In this document: piece after piece, positions 33,956 through 44,633 of the stretch
How the letters are laid out: each line of letters begins with the position of its first letter
How positions within the stretch are numbered: position 1 is the stretch's first letter
Assembly (NCBI RefSeq): GCF_008642315.1
Contig: NZ_CP029192.1
Span: 3,658,001-3,722,000, forward strand
Direction: 5' to 3'
Length of the DNA: 64,000 bases
Source: Streptomyces venezuelae
GTDB taxonomy: Bacteria; Actinomycetota; Actinomycetes; Streptomycetales; Streptomycetaceae
Translations under genes and position numbers: made by a program
Notes under the pieces: generated by a model
Database searches by the model: none
Told to the model about the DNA's origin: nothing
What the model saw: only the letters and a program-made list of their open reading frames with translations

Positions 33956-33986
33956 AAGGGCCCCGGTACGAAGTACCGGGGCCCTT
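33956..33986. terminator. Bidirectional terminator between the dehydrogenase homologue and guaB3
   Basis: A 14-bp perfect stem, AAGGGCCCCGGTAC (33956-33969) with 33973-33986, and a 3-base loop, between convergent genes. Confidence 0.85.
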
Positions 33987-34027
33987 CTCCGCACGATGCG
34001 CGCGATCAGATCAGCGCGATCGACGCG

Positions 34028-35152
34028 TCAGCGCTTGTGCTGCGAGTCCGCGACCGTCACCTCGACGCGCTGGAACTCCTTGAGCTCGCTGTAGCCCGTG
34101 GTCGCCATGGCGCGGCGCAGCGCTCCGAAGAAGTTCATCGAGCCGTCCGGGATGTGCGACGGACCCGTGAGGATCTCCTCCGTGGTGCCGACCGTGCCGA
34201 GGTCGACCTTCTTGCCGCGCGGCACGTCCTCGTGGACGGCCTCCATGCCCCAGTGGTGGCCCTTGCCGGGCGCGTCCGCGGCGCGGGCCAGCGGGGAGCC
34301 CATCATCACGGAGTCGGCGCCGCACGCGATGGCCTTGGGCAGGTCGCCGGACCAGCCCACGCCGCCGTCGGCGATGACGTGGACGTACCGACCGCCGGAC
34401 TCGTCCATGTAGTCACGGCGGGCCGCCGCGACGTCGGCGACCGCGGTGGCCATCGGCACCTGGATGCCGAGCACGTTGCGCGTGGTGTGCGCGGCGCCGC
34501 CGCCGAAGCCGACCAGGACACCCGCGGCGCCGGTGCGCATCAGGTGCAGCGCGGCCGTGTACGTGGCGCAGCCGCCGACGATGACCGGGACGTCCAGCTC
34601 GTAGATGAACTGCTTCAGGTTCAGCGGCTCGGCGGCGCCGGAGACGTGCTCGGCGGAGACCGTGGTACCGCGGATCACGAAGATGTCGACGCCGGCGTCC
34701 ACGACGGCCTTGGAGAACTCGGCGGTGCGCTGCGGGGAGAGCGCGGCGGCGGTGACCACACCGGCGTCGCGCACCTCCTTGATGCGCTGCCCGATGAGGT
34801 CGGCCTTGATCGGCGCCGCGTAGATCTCCTGGAGGCGCCGGGTCGCGGTCTCCGCGTCCAGCCCGGCGATCTCGTCGAGGAGGGGCTGCGGGTCCTCGTA
34901 CCGCGTCCAGAGGCCTTCGAGGTTCAGGACGCCGAGGCCGCCCAGCTCACCGATGCGGATGGCGGTCTGCGGGGAGACCACGGAGTCCATCGGGGCGGCC
35001 AGGAAGGGCAGCTCGAAGCGGTAGGCGTCGATCTGCCACGCGATCGAGACCTCCTTCGGGTCGCGGGTGCGCCGGCTCGGTACGACGGCGATGTCGTCGA
35101 AGGCGTACGCGCGGCGGCCGCGCTTGCCGCGCCCGATCTCGATCTCAGTCAC
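34028..35152 (-). CDS. guaB3: GuaB3-type IMP dehydrogenase-related protein
   Basis: 374 residues, shorter than guaB because the two CBS domains are absent. Seen: a TIM-barrel with LPFLAAPMDSVVSPQ, a phosphate-binding region, and FGGGAAHTTRNVLG where true IMP dehydrogenases have GSICTTR. The catalytic Cys is therefore replaced (the aligned residue is His). DGGVGWSGDLPKAIACGADSVMMGSPLA and MRR-type ends are kept. This is a known actinobacterial/cyanobacterial subfamily that usually sits beside guaB. Its reaction is not settled and IMP dehydrogenase activity should not be assumed. The GTG start lies 112 bases downstream of guaB, behind the guaB terminator. Confidence 0.92.
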   Translation of the reverse strand: MTEIEIGRGKRGRRAYAFDDIAVVPSRRTRDPKEVSIAWQIDAYRFELPFLAAPMDSVVSPQTAIRIGELGGLGVLNLEGLWTRYEDPQPLLDEIAGLDAETATRRLQEIYAAPIKADLIGQRIKEVRDAGVVTAAALSPQRTAEFSKAVVDAGVDIFVIRGTTVSAEHVSGAAEPLNLKQFIYELDVPVIVGGCATYTAALHLMRTGAAGVLVGFGGGAAHTTRNVLGIQVPMATAVADVAAARRDYMDESGGRYVHVIADGGVGWSGDLPKAIACGADSVMMGSPLARAADAPGKGHHWGMEAVHEDVPRGKKVDLGTVGTTEEILTGPSHIPDGSMNFFGALRRAMATTGYSELKEFQRVEVTVADSQHKR

Positions 35153-35204
35153 GTTGTGGGGCCTTTCCCTCTTGGTCTGCCTGTCCAGTATCCCCGACGC
35201 ACAC

Positions 35205-35242
35205 GGAAGGGGCGGTCCCGGTGACCCGGGACCGCCCCTTCC
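35205..35242 (-). terminator. guaB terminator
   Basis: A 17-bp perfect stem, GGAAGGGGCGGTCCCGG (35205-35221) with 35226-35242, and a TGAC loop, 22 bases beyond the guaB stop. Its CTTCC end supplies a weak T tract. guaB3 therefore needs its own promoter or read-through. Confidence 0.85.
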
Positions 35243-35264
35243 ACGCGCGCGTGGCGCCGGAAGA

Positions 35265-36824
<1,560 letters not shown>

Positions 36825-36917
36825 CTAACGGGCTCTGAGGGTGTCTCATTCCACGATCAAGATCATCGGCGAGCTTTGTACATTCACACGTACGCCCCAC
36901 ACTCGTGAAATACCGGG

Positions 36918-37583
36918 CTACTGCTCCGCGAGCGCCCGCAGCCTGCTCAGCGCCCGGTGCTGCGCGACCCGCACCGCGCCCGGCGACATTCCCAGCATCT
37001 GCCCGGTCTCCTCGGCCGTGAGCCCCACGGCGATCCGCAGGAGCAGCAGCTCGCGCTGGTTGTCCGGCAGGTTGGCCAGGAGCTTCTTGGCCCACTCGGC
37101 GTCGCTGCTGAGCAGCGCGCGCTCCTCGGGGCCGAGCGAGTCGTCGGGCCGCTCGGGCATCTCGTCGGAGGGCACGGCGGTGGATCCGGGGTGCCGCATC
37201 GCCGCACGCTGCAGGTCGGCCACCTTGTGCGCCGCGATCGCGAAGACGAACGCCTCGAAGGGGCGGCCCGTGTCCTTGTACCGCGGCAGGGCCAGGAGGA
37301 CGGCGACGCAGACTTCCTGCGCCAGGTCCTCCACGAAGTGGCGAGCGTCACCGGGCAGCCGGGACAGACGGGTCCTGCAGTAGCGCAGCGCCAGGGGGTG
37401 GACGTGGGCCAGGAGGTCGTGCGTGGCCTGCTCGTCGCCCTCGACAGCGCGGAGAACGAGGGCACCGATCACCGTCGTCTTGTCATCGCGCATCGGTCCA
37501 TGGTGCCTTGGCGGCGACTGATCCGTGGCACCGCGTCCGTAGTTGTGCACTGAAGCGTTATGAGCAGGTGCGCCGGAACTCAT
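36918..37583 (-). CDS. shbA: RNA polymerase sigma factor, ECF type, probable ShbA
   Basis: 221 residues from the ATG at 37583, which has GGAGGG eight bases upstream. An internal ATG at 37493 (191 residues) marks the start of the conserved part and is a real alternative. Seen: region 2 with [15 protein letters not shown] and [17 protein letters not shown], the -10 recognition part [18 protein letters not shown], and region 4 with [45 protein letters not shown]. ShbA of S. griseus drives transcription of the main sigma gene hrdB, and as I recall its gene lies between guaB and bldM as here. No anti-sigma gene is adjacent. The name rests on position and similarity recalled from memory. Confidence 0.88.
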   Translation of the reverse strand: MSSGAPAHNASVHNYGRGATDQSPPRHHGPMRDDKTTVIGALVLRAVEGDEQATHDLLAHVHPLALRYCRTRLSRLPGDARHFVEDLAQEVCVAVLLALPRYKDTGRPFEAFVFAIAAHKVADLQRAAMRHPGSTAVPSDEMPERPDDSLGPEERALLSSDAEWAKKLLANLPDNQRELLLLRIAVGLTAEETGQMLGMSPGAVRVAQHRALSRLRALAEQ

Positions 37584-37738
37584 CTCCTGCGCCCTCCCCT
37601 CCCGCTCGATCGACTCGTCCCCGAGGAACTCCACATCTCAAGGATGCGGCATCGGCGGCGAAACAAGCGTCGCCGGGCGTACGTCGCCCCGCCCACCGGA
37701 CGGCGGGCGGGGATCGCCGTGCCCCCGCGACGGCACAC

Positions 37739-38350
37739 TCAGCGCACCAGACCCCAGCGGAAACCGAGCGCCACGGCGTGCGCGCGGTCCGAGGCGCCGA
37801 GCTTCTTGAACAGCCGCCTGGCGTGCGTCTTCACGGTGTCCTCGGAGAGGAAGAGCTCACGTCCGATCTCCGCGTTCGAGCGGCCGTGGCTCATGCCTTC
37901 GAGGACCTGGATCTCACGCGCGGTGAGCGTGGGCGCGGCGCCCATCTCGGCCGAGCGCAGTCTGCGCGGAGCGAGCCGCCAGGTCGGGTCGGCGAGCGCC
38001 TGGGTGACGGTCGCGCGCAGTTCGGCGCGCGAGGCGTCCTTGTGCAGATAGCCGCGGGCACCGGCCGCGACCGCGAGTGCGACCCCGTCCAGGTCCTCGG
38101 CGACGGTGAGCATGATGATGCGCGCACCGGGGTCGGCGGACAGCAGCCGGCGGACGGTCTCCACGCCGCCGAGGCCGGGCATGCGTACGTCCATCAGAAT
38201 CAGGTCCGAGCGGTCGGCGCCCCAGCGGCGGAGGACTTCCTCGCCGTTGGCCGCCGTGGTCACGCGCTCGACGCCGGGCACGGTCGCGACCGCGCGGCGG
38301 AGCGCCTCTCGGGCAAGCGGGGAGTCGTCGCAGACGAGGACCGATGTCAT
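37739..38350 (-). CDS. bldM: Developmental response regulator BldM
   Basis: 203 residues, the known length of BldM. Seen: a receiver domain (LVCDDSPLA at the start; Asp54 in LILMDVRMPG; Lys in GYLHKDAS) and a C-terminal LuxR/NarL helix-turn-helix (LTAREIQVLEGMSHGRSNAEIG, EDTVKTHARRLFKKLG). BldM is an orphan, atypical regulator. Published work reports that the phosphosite is dispensable, that homodimers switch on early aerial-growth genes, and that heterodimers with WhiI switch on sporulation genes. The sequence agrees with the BldM I remember almost residue for residue. It is divergent from whiD across a 389-base gap. Confidence 0.95.
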   Translation of the reverse strand: MTSVLVCDDSPLAREALRRAVATVPGVERVTTAANGEEVLRRWGADRSDLILMDVRMPGLGGVETVRRLLSADPGARIIMLTVAEDLDGVALAVAAGARGYLHKDASRAELRATVTQALADPTWRLAPRRLRSAEMGAAPTLTAREIQVLEGMSHGRSNAEIGRELFLSEDTVKTHARRLFKKLGASDRAHAVALGFRWGLVR

Positions 38351-38739
38351 GACTGTCCTCCGCGGCTCTCACAGCTGCTGCGCGTCACCTTGAGCCTCCA
38401 GGCTGGTACTTATTCGTCACCTGTGCGGTTGACGCTCCCGGACACCTGCCCGAGCGCTTGTTCTTTCAACCGCCTCGCACTCTCAACGACGGTCACCCGA
38501 AAGAGTTACGGGGCAGTCGGACACCTTCGGCACTCTACGTGAGGGCGCCGACACAGCGGAGAGCACACGGGAGACCCTCAACGTTTCATCACAAGCTATG
38601 CCCCATTTAGCGCCTTTTCTTCCCTTTTCCTGGTGTCTATGGCTAGATTCGCAATGAGTCATATTTTCATCTCCTTAGACAGTAGATGTACGGTCGTGGG
38701 CACCGTATCCGCGTCAGAACGGCACCAAGGGGACCAGCA
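38351..38739. promoter_or_regulatory. bldM-whiD divergent regulatory region
   Basis: This 389-base gap has no gene. It is clearly AT-richer near 38580-38690 (CATTTAGCGCC, CAATGAGTCATATTTTCATC), where whiD promoter elements are expected. The bldM-proximal part holds GTCACC-type sequences at about 38382 and 38416. Both genes are developmentally controlled in S. coelicolor. I could not assign a specific BldD, WhiA or BldM box with confidence. Confidence 0.5.
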
Positions 38740-39063
38740 ATGGCAGATTTCTCCCGCCTTCCCGGACCGAACGCAGATCTCTGGGACTGGCAGCTCCTCG
38801 CGGCGTGCCGCGGAGTCGACAGCTCGCTCTTCTTCCACCCGGAGGGCGAGCGGGGAGCGGCCCGCAGCGCACGTGAGAACTCCGCCAAGGAGGTCTGCAT
38901 GCGGTGCCCGGTACGGGCGGAGTGCGCCGCCCACGCACTCGCGGTGCGCGAGCCGTACGGCGTGTGGGGCGGCCTGACGGAGGACGAGCGCGAGGAGCTC
39001 ATGGGCCGCGCGCGCAATCGACTCGTCACGGCGGCGGCGGGCAGCGCCGTGTCGCACAGCTGA
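38740..39063 (+). CDS. whiD: WhiB-like [4Fe-4S] sporulation regulator WhiD
   Basis: 107 residues. Seen: the four cluster-binding Cys at 23, 53, 56 and 62 (C-x29-C-x2-C-x5-C), the family turn GVWGGLT, and a basic C-terminal stretch RARNRLV for DNA contact. These Cys positions are those reported for WhiD. WhiB-like proteins bind the sigma factor region 4 through the cluster face. WhiD is needed for proper spore septation and maturation. The ATG at 38740 follows AAGGGG. A terminator follows at 39084-39102. It is the Streptomyces counterpart of mycobacterial WhiB3, also near groEL1 there (recalled). Confidence 0.96.
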   Translation: MADFSRLPGPNADLWDWQLLAACRGVDSSLFFHPEGERGAARSARENSAKEVCMRCPVRAECAAHALAVREPYGVWGGLTEDEREELMGRARNRLVTAAAGSAVSHS

Positions 39064-39083
39064 AGGAACGTTTCTTCGAAAAG

Positions 39084-39102
39084 CCCCGCGCCCGAGGCGG
39101 GG
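39084..39102. terminator. Terminator between whiD and the convergent LysR gene
   Basis: CCCCGC (39084-39089) pairs with GCGGGG (39097-39102) over a 7-base loop in the 40-base gap between the two stops. The stem is short, so confidence is moderate. Confidence 0.5.
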
Positions 39103-39103
39103 A

Positions 39104-40000
39104 TCAGCGGGCGGCGGCCCGCGCGAGGTGGTCCAGCGTGGCGGCGACGGCCGGCACCTGCGCCAGGTCCGGCAGCGTGAGCGCGACGATCTCCCGCTGC
39201 ACGGCGGGCTCCACCGTCACGGTGCGGGCGCCCATCGGGCGTACCGACTCGATCGCGAGCTCGGGCAGCACCGCCACTCCCAGACCGGCGCCGACCAGGC
39301 CGATCACCGCCGGGTAGTCGTCCGTCGCGAAGTCGATCCGGGGCACGAAGCCCGCGCTCTCGCAGACCTCCACCAGTTGCCTGCGGCAGCGGGGGCAGCC
39401 CGCGATCCACGACTCGTCGGCGAATTCGCCGATGGTGACCGAGTCCGCGCCGGCGAGCCGGTGCCCGTCCGGCACGAGGCCCACGAGCCGGTCGGCGAGC
39501 AGCGGGCGCACGACGAGGTCGCTCCACTCCTCCGCGGCCGTCGCTCCTTCGTACCGGAAGGCGAGCGCGACGTCGCAGTCCCCTTCGCGCAGCATCTCCA
39601 CCGACCGCGGCGGCTCGGCCTCGACGAGGGAGACACGGGTGCCCGGGTGGGCCGCGCGCAGCGCAGCGAGGGCGCACGGGACCAGGGTGGAGCTGCCACT
39701 GGGGAAGGAGACGAGCCGGACGCGGCCCGCGCGCAGGCCCGCGATGGCGGCGACCTCCTCCTCGGCCGCGGTGAGCCCGGCGAGGATGCCCGCCGCGTGC
39801 CTGACCAGGGCTCCGCCCGCCTGCGTCAGGCGCATCTCGCGGCCGGTGCGGATCAGCAGCGGCGTGCCGGCCGAGGATTCGAGGGCCTTCATCTGCTGGC
39901 TGACGGCGGGCTGGGTGCAGCCGAGCTCGCGGGCCGCGGCGGAGAAGGAGCCGGTGGCTGCCACGGCGCGCAGGACACGGAGGTGTCGGGCCTCGATCAT
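39104..40000 (-). CDS. LysR-family transcriptional regulator
   Basis: 298 residues. Seen: an N-terminal winged helix-turn-helix (LRVLRAVAATGSFSAAARELGCTQPAVSQQMKALE, about 8-42) and a LysR effector-binding domain from about 90 (GRVRLVSFPSGSSTLVP). It is divergent from the SDR gene with 83 bases between the starts, the usual arrangement in which a LysR regulator controls its neighbour. A short palindrome at 40012-40022 lies right before its own start. The inducer is unknown. Confidence 0.92.
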   Translation of the reverse strand: MIEARHLRVLRAVAATGSFSAAARELGCTQPAVSQQMKALESSAGTPLLIRTGREMRLTQAGGALVRHAAGILAGLTAAEEEVAAIAGLRAGRVRLVSFPSGSSTLVPCALAALRAAHPGTRVSLVEAEPPRSVEMLREGDCDVALAFRYEGATAAEEWSDLVVRPLLADRLVGLVPDGHRLAGADSVTIGEFADESWIAGCPRCRRQLVEVCESAGFVPRIDFATDDYPAVIGLVGAGLGVAVLPELAIESVRPMGARTVTVEPAVQREIVALTLPDLAQVPAVAATLDHLARAAAR

Positions 40001-40011
40001 GGTTCGAGCAT

Positions 40012-40022
40012 AAGCGGAGCTT
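40012..40022. promoter_or_regulatory. Candidate LysR operator AAGC-GGA-GCTT
   Basis: A 4+3+4 palindrome within a wider AT-rich inverted pattern (GCATAAGC...GGGCATAT) in the gap between the divergent LysR and SDR genes. The arms are short, so this is tentative. Confidence 0.35.
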
Positions 40023-40083
40023 GGGCATATAGCGAAATAGTGCGCTGCTTCTTTGAGGGCGGTGATCTCACTAGCCTTGGGCC

Positions 40084-40857
40084 ATGACTACGGCTCTGAT
40101 TACGGGATCGACCTCCGGCATCGGCGCGGCCTTCGCGCGACGCCTCGCGGGTGACGGGCACAACCTCGTGCTGGTGGCCCGCGACACCGAGCGGCTGCAG
40201 GAACAGGCGACCGAACTGCACGACCGGCACGGCATCGAGGCGGAGGTGCTGACCGCGGACCTGGCGACGGACGGGGGCATCGAGGCCGTCGAGGAGCGGC
40301 TCGCCGACCGCAGGAACGCGGTCGATCTGCTGATCAACAACGCGGGGTTCGGCAACAAGGGCCGCTATCTGGAGGTCTCGCTCGCCGACGAGCTGACCAT
40401 GCTCAAGGTGCACTGCGAGGCGGTGCTGCGGCTGACGTCGGCCGCGACGGAGGCGATGCGGGAGCGCGGCCGGGGCGGCGTCGTGAACGTCGCGTCGGTG
40501 GCGGCGTTCGTGCCGCGCGGGACGTACGGCGCGTCGAAGGCGTGGGTCGTGCAGTTCACCCAGGGCGCGGCGAAGGACCTGGCCGGGTCCGGGGTGCGGC
40601 TGATGGCGCTCTGCCCCGGCTTCGTGCGCACGGAGTTCCACGAGCGGGCCGGGATGGGCACGTCCAACATTCCCGGCTGGATGTGGCTCGACGCGGACAA
40701 GCTCGTGGCGGTCGCTCTGGGCGACCTCTCCCGCGGCAAGACGGTGTCTATCCCGGATCCCCGGTACAAGGCCCTGATGGGGGTGGTGAAGGTGACGCCT
40801 CGCGCGTTGCTGGGTGGCGTCACGTCCCGTACCGGGCGCAAGTACGGCCCGCAGTAG
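40084..40857 (+). CDS. Short-chain dehydrogenase/reductase (SDR)
   Basis: 257 residues. Seen: the NADP-type glycine motif TGSTSGIG (about 8-15) followed by an Arg-rich second strand (VARDTERLQ), NNAGFG near 86, the catalytic Ser in VASVAAF, and Tyr-x3-Lys in YGASK. The C-terminal part MGVVKVTPRALLGG is that of the classical oxidoreductase subgroup close to YqjQ/DltE-like proteins. The substrate cannot be read from sequence. It is likely regulated by the divergent LysR protein. Confidence 0.93.
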   Translation: MTTALITGSTSGIGAAFARRLAGDGHNLVLVARDTERLQEQATELHDRHGIEAEVLTADLATDGGIEAVEERLADRRNAVDLLINNAGFGNKGRYLEVSLADELTMLKVHCEAVLRLTSAATEAMRERGRGGVVNVASVAAFVPRGTYGASKAWVVQFTQGAAKDLAGSGVRLMALCPGFVRTEFHERAGMGTSNIPGWMWLDADKLVAVALGDLSRGKTVSIPDPRYKALMGVVKVTPRALLGGVTSRTGRKYGPQ

Positions 40858-40887
40858 CCCCGCGCCCCCTGAGGGCAACTTCGGCGA

Positions 40888-40920
40888 GCGCCCCTTAAGG
40901 GGCGCGGGGAACTGCGCGAG
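40888..40920. repeat. Streptomyces REP-like intergenic repeat
   Basis: The perfect palindrome GCGCCCCTTAAGGGGCGC (40888-40905) is followed directly by GGGGAACTGCGCGAG. I recall this unit (AGGGGCGCGGGGAACTGCGCGA) as one scattered through intergenic regions of many Streptomyces chromosomes. Its function is unknown; it may also act as a terminator for the SDR gene. Confidence 0.6.
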
Positions 40921-40980
40921 GACGGACCACGATCCGCACCCGGCGACGGGAAGCAACCCGGCAGACGCGCCCCAGTAAAG

Positions 40981-41022
40981 GACTGAGGCCCGGCTCCCAG
41001 TACAGGGAGCCGGGCCTCAGTC
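40981..41022. terminator. groEL1 terminator
   Basis: An 18-bp perfect stem, GACTGAGGCCCGGCTCCC (40981-40998) with 41005-41022, and a 6-base loop, 24 bases beyond the groEL stop. It is the strongest simple hairpin in the window, and as a symmetric element it can also stop SDR transcription. Confidence 0.88.
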
Positions 41023-41046
41023 ACCGTTCAAGCCGAGCGCAACGGG

Positions 41047-42684
<1,638 letters not shown>

Positions 42685-42839
42685 TCAGCCCTCTCGGAAA
42701 CTCAGGGGGTCCGGGTGGAACCCCCGGAACGTTCAGCAACGAACTGCGCCCCTCGCCGCCCGGCAATCAGCGGGGTGACCAGGGGCGCAGCTCAAAAGCA
42801 ATCTGCCGGTGCAGCAGGTGTTGCGGGTGAAGCGGTGGC

Positions 42840-43148
42840 TTACTTCTCGACGATCGCGAGGACGTCGCGAGCCGAGAGGACGAGGTACTCGTCGCCGTTG
42901 TACTTCACCTCGGTGCCGCCGTACTTGCTGTACAGCACGACATCGCCGACCTTGACGTCGAGCGGCAGGCGCTCGCCGTTCTCGAAGCGGCCCGGGCCCA
43001 CGGCGAGGACGGCGCCCTCCTGGGGCTTCTCCTTCGCGGTGTCCGGAATGACCAGGCCGGAGGCCGTGGTCTGCTCGGCGTCGAGCGGCTGGACCACAAT
43101 GCGGTCCTCGAGCGGCTTGATGGCAACCTTGGAGCTTGCGGTCGTCAC
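42840..43148 (-). CDS. groES: Co-chaperonin GroES
   Basis: 102 residues. It forms the heptameric lid of the chaperonin. Seen: [32 protein letters not shown] at the start, [14 protein letters not shown], and the end [15 protein letters not shown]. The GTG at 43148 has GGGGGAG eight bases upstream. Its promoter and two CIRCE sites are at 43248-43321. Confidence 0.97.
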   Translation of the reverse strand: MTTASSKVAIKPLEDRIVVQPLDAEQTTASGLVIPDTAKEKPQEGAVLAVGPGRFENGERLPLDVKVGDVVLYSKYGGTEVKYNGDEYLVLSARDVLAIVEK

Positions 43149-43247
43149 GATCCGGTCTCCCCCTTCGGAGATCTCACGGGGTTAAGAGTCTGAGGTGTGG
43201 CGACCAGGTGGATCCGTCGTCGCGGGTGCCGGACCTGCCCGTCGCTG

Positions 43248-43274
43248 TTGGCACTCTCCAGTGGGGAGTGCCAG
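43248..43274. promoter_or_regulatory. CIRCE operator, proximal copy (HrcA site)
   Basis: TTGGCACTC-N9-GAGTGCCAG, an 8-bp inverted repeat (TGGCACTC/GAGTGCCA) with the standard 9-base spacer. It covers the predicted transcription start of groES (about 43273), so HrcA binding would block initiation. Confidence 0.9.
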
Positions 43275-43279
43275 AAGCG

Positions 43280-43309
43280 AGACTAGGACGGGGATTAGCA
43301 CTCGGTCAA
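43280..43309 (-). promoter_or_regulatory. groES-groEL1 promoter
   Basis: On the minus strand TTGACC (43304-43309) and TAGTCT (43280-43285) are separated by 18 bases, a good vegetative-type promoter. The -35 lies inside the distal CIRCE copy. Confidence 0.75.
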
Positions 43310-43321
43310 GCGGAGTGCCAA
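43295..43321. promoter_or_regulatory. CIRCE operator, distal copy (HrcA site)
   Basis: TTAGCACTC-N9-GAGTGCCAA. The left arm is identical to the bacterial CIRCE consensus. It overlaps the groES -35, and its far end is 17 bases from the stop of the convergent lipoprotein frame. Confidence 0.92.
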
Positions 43322-43337
43322 TCCACTGCGTCCGGCT

Positions 43338-43625
43338 TCAGCGGGAAGGGGTGCCGAGCACCCCTTCGGGGCAACGCACGGCGGGCGGCGCCAGTTCCGC
43401 CCGCGGGAGCCAGGGCGGCCGCACCGCCGCCCGCTCCCCGGCGCAGGCGACCGGGCCCGCCACCCCTCTGTCCGGTGTGCGCGGCACCTTCTGCGCCGCC
43501 TTCCTGCCGAGCCTCTCGATCGGGTCGACCGACTCCGCGCACCCCGTGAGCAGCGCGGGCGCGAGCACTCCGCACAGCAGGGCCCCGGCGAGGAGGCGGC
43601 GGCGCGCTCGCGCCCGCGGGGTCAC
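43338..43625 (-). CDS. Small lipoprotein translationally coupled to the deacetylase
   Basis: 95 residues. Seen: a basic start TPRARARRR, a hydrophobic stretch, and the lipobox LLTGC at about residue 28, followed by ESVDPIERLGRKAAQKV and a Pro/Arg/Ala-rich tail containing two more Cys. The GTG overlaps the deacetylase TGA in a GTGA arrangement, which indicates coupling. The downstream end comes close to the groES CIRCE region. It is probably a partner of, or co-exported with, the deacetylase. I cannot name a family. Confidence 0.65.
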   Translation of the reverse strand: MTPRARARRRLLAGALLCGVLAPALLTGCAESVDPIERLGRKAAQKVPRTPDRGVAGPVACAGERAAVRPPWLPRAELAPPAVRCPEGVLGTPSR

Positions 43626-44542
43626 AGGTAGTCCTCCAGCCTGGCGACCGCGTACCCCTTGTCGGTGACCGTCTTCATGACCTTGCGGATCATGTCGGGC
43701 ATGGTGCCCTTCCAGTCCTCGCGCCCCCTGAAGTGCGTGAGGATGATGTCGCCGGGGTGCAGGTCGCGGTCCCACTCGCGCCACTCCATGTGGTCGGCGA
43801 AGGCCTCGGACGCCCACAGGGGCACCGCCTTGACGCCGCAGGACTTGGCGGCGCGCAGCGTGTCGCGGTTGTAGTTGCCGTACGGCGGGCGGAAGAGCTC
43901 GGGGCGCTTGCCGTAGTGCTTCTTGATGACGTCCTGCATGCCGCAGATCTCGCGGCGCTGGCCCTCGTACGAGAGTCCGGGCAGGTAGCGGTGGTTGAGC
44001 GTGTGGTTGTTCAGGGTGACGCCGCGGTCCTGCATCTTCTTGAAGTAGGCGTAGTCCTCCTTGACCAGGTAGTCGCTGAGGAACGCGGTGTACGGGAGCC
44101 GCAGTTCGCTCATCATCTTCAGCAGCGCCGGGTCCTTCTCGGCGCCGTCGTCGATCGTCAGGAAGACGACCTTCTCCTTGGTGGGGATGGTCGTGAAGAC
44201 CGGCGGCAGGCTCGCCTGGCCCTTGACCTCGAACCCCTTGCGGGTGGCGATCCGGGGCTTGACCGCCGGCGGCGGGGGTGCGGCCAGCGGGGTCTTGGCC
44301 AGACCCCAGCGCTTGGCGGCCATGGTGCGGGCGACCTGGGTGGCGGCGAGTTTCTGGGCGTAGGAGTCGAGGGCGCGGGCGGGCGGGGCGTTGAGCGGCT
44401 GCTGGCCGTGGGCGGGCTTCGCTGAGTCGCCTCCGGATGCACAGCCGGACGCGATCGCCGCGACGGACAGGACGGCCACCAGGGCGCGCGTCTGATTCTT
44501 CCGCCTTCTGGCGCATTCTTCCTTTTGTCGTACTAGTTGCAT
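43622..44542 (-). CDS. Secreted polysaccharide deacetylase (NodB domain), lipoprotein
   Basis: 306 residues. Seen: an Arg-rich start, a signal peptide with lipobox IASGC at about residue 33, a linker, and a NodB domain from about 130. The domain has the motifs TIDDG (catalytic and metal Asp), HTLNHRYLP (H-x3-H metal site) and RPPYGNYNRDT, then LWASEAF and ILTHFRG. Such enzymes remove N-acetyl groups from peptidoglycan or chitin-like polymers outside the cell. The ATG at 44542 is chosen because it precedes the signal peptide; the frame extends upstream without protein-like sequence. It overlaps the next small lipoprotein gene by four bases. Confidence 0.9.
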   Translation of the reverse strand: MQLVRQKEECARRRKNQTRALVAVLSVAAIASGCASGGDSAKPAHGQQPLNAPPARALDSYAQKLAATQVARTMAAKRWGLAKTPLAAPPPPAVKPRIATRKGFEVKGQASLPPVFTTIPTKEKVVFLTIDDGAEKDPALLKMMSELRLPYTAFLSDYLVKEDYAYFKKMQDRGVTLNNHTLNHRYLPGLSYEGQRREICGMQDVIKKHYGKRPELFRPPYGNYNRDTLRAAKSCGVKAVPLWASEAFADHMEWREWDRDLHPGDIILTHFRGREDWKGTMPDMIRKVMKTVTDKGYAVARLEDYL

Positions 44543-44633
44543 GGCGCCGGATCCTCGCAGCTCAAGGCCGTGCCGACGGTCCGACACCGCCGCCGGACGC
44601 GCACCATCCACCGACTGGCCCACAATGGGGCGG

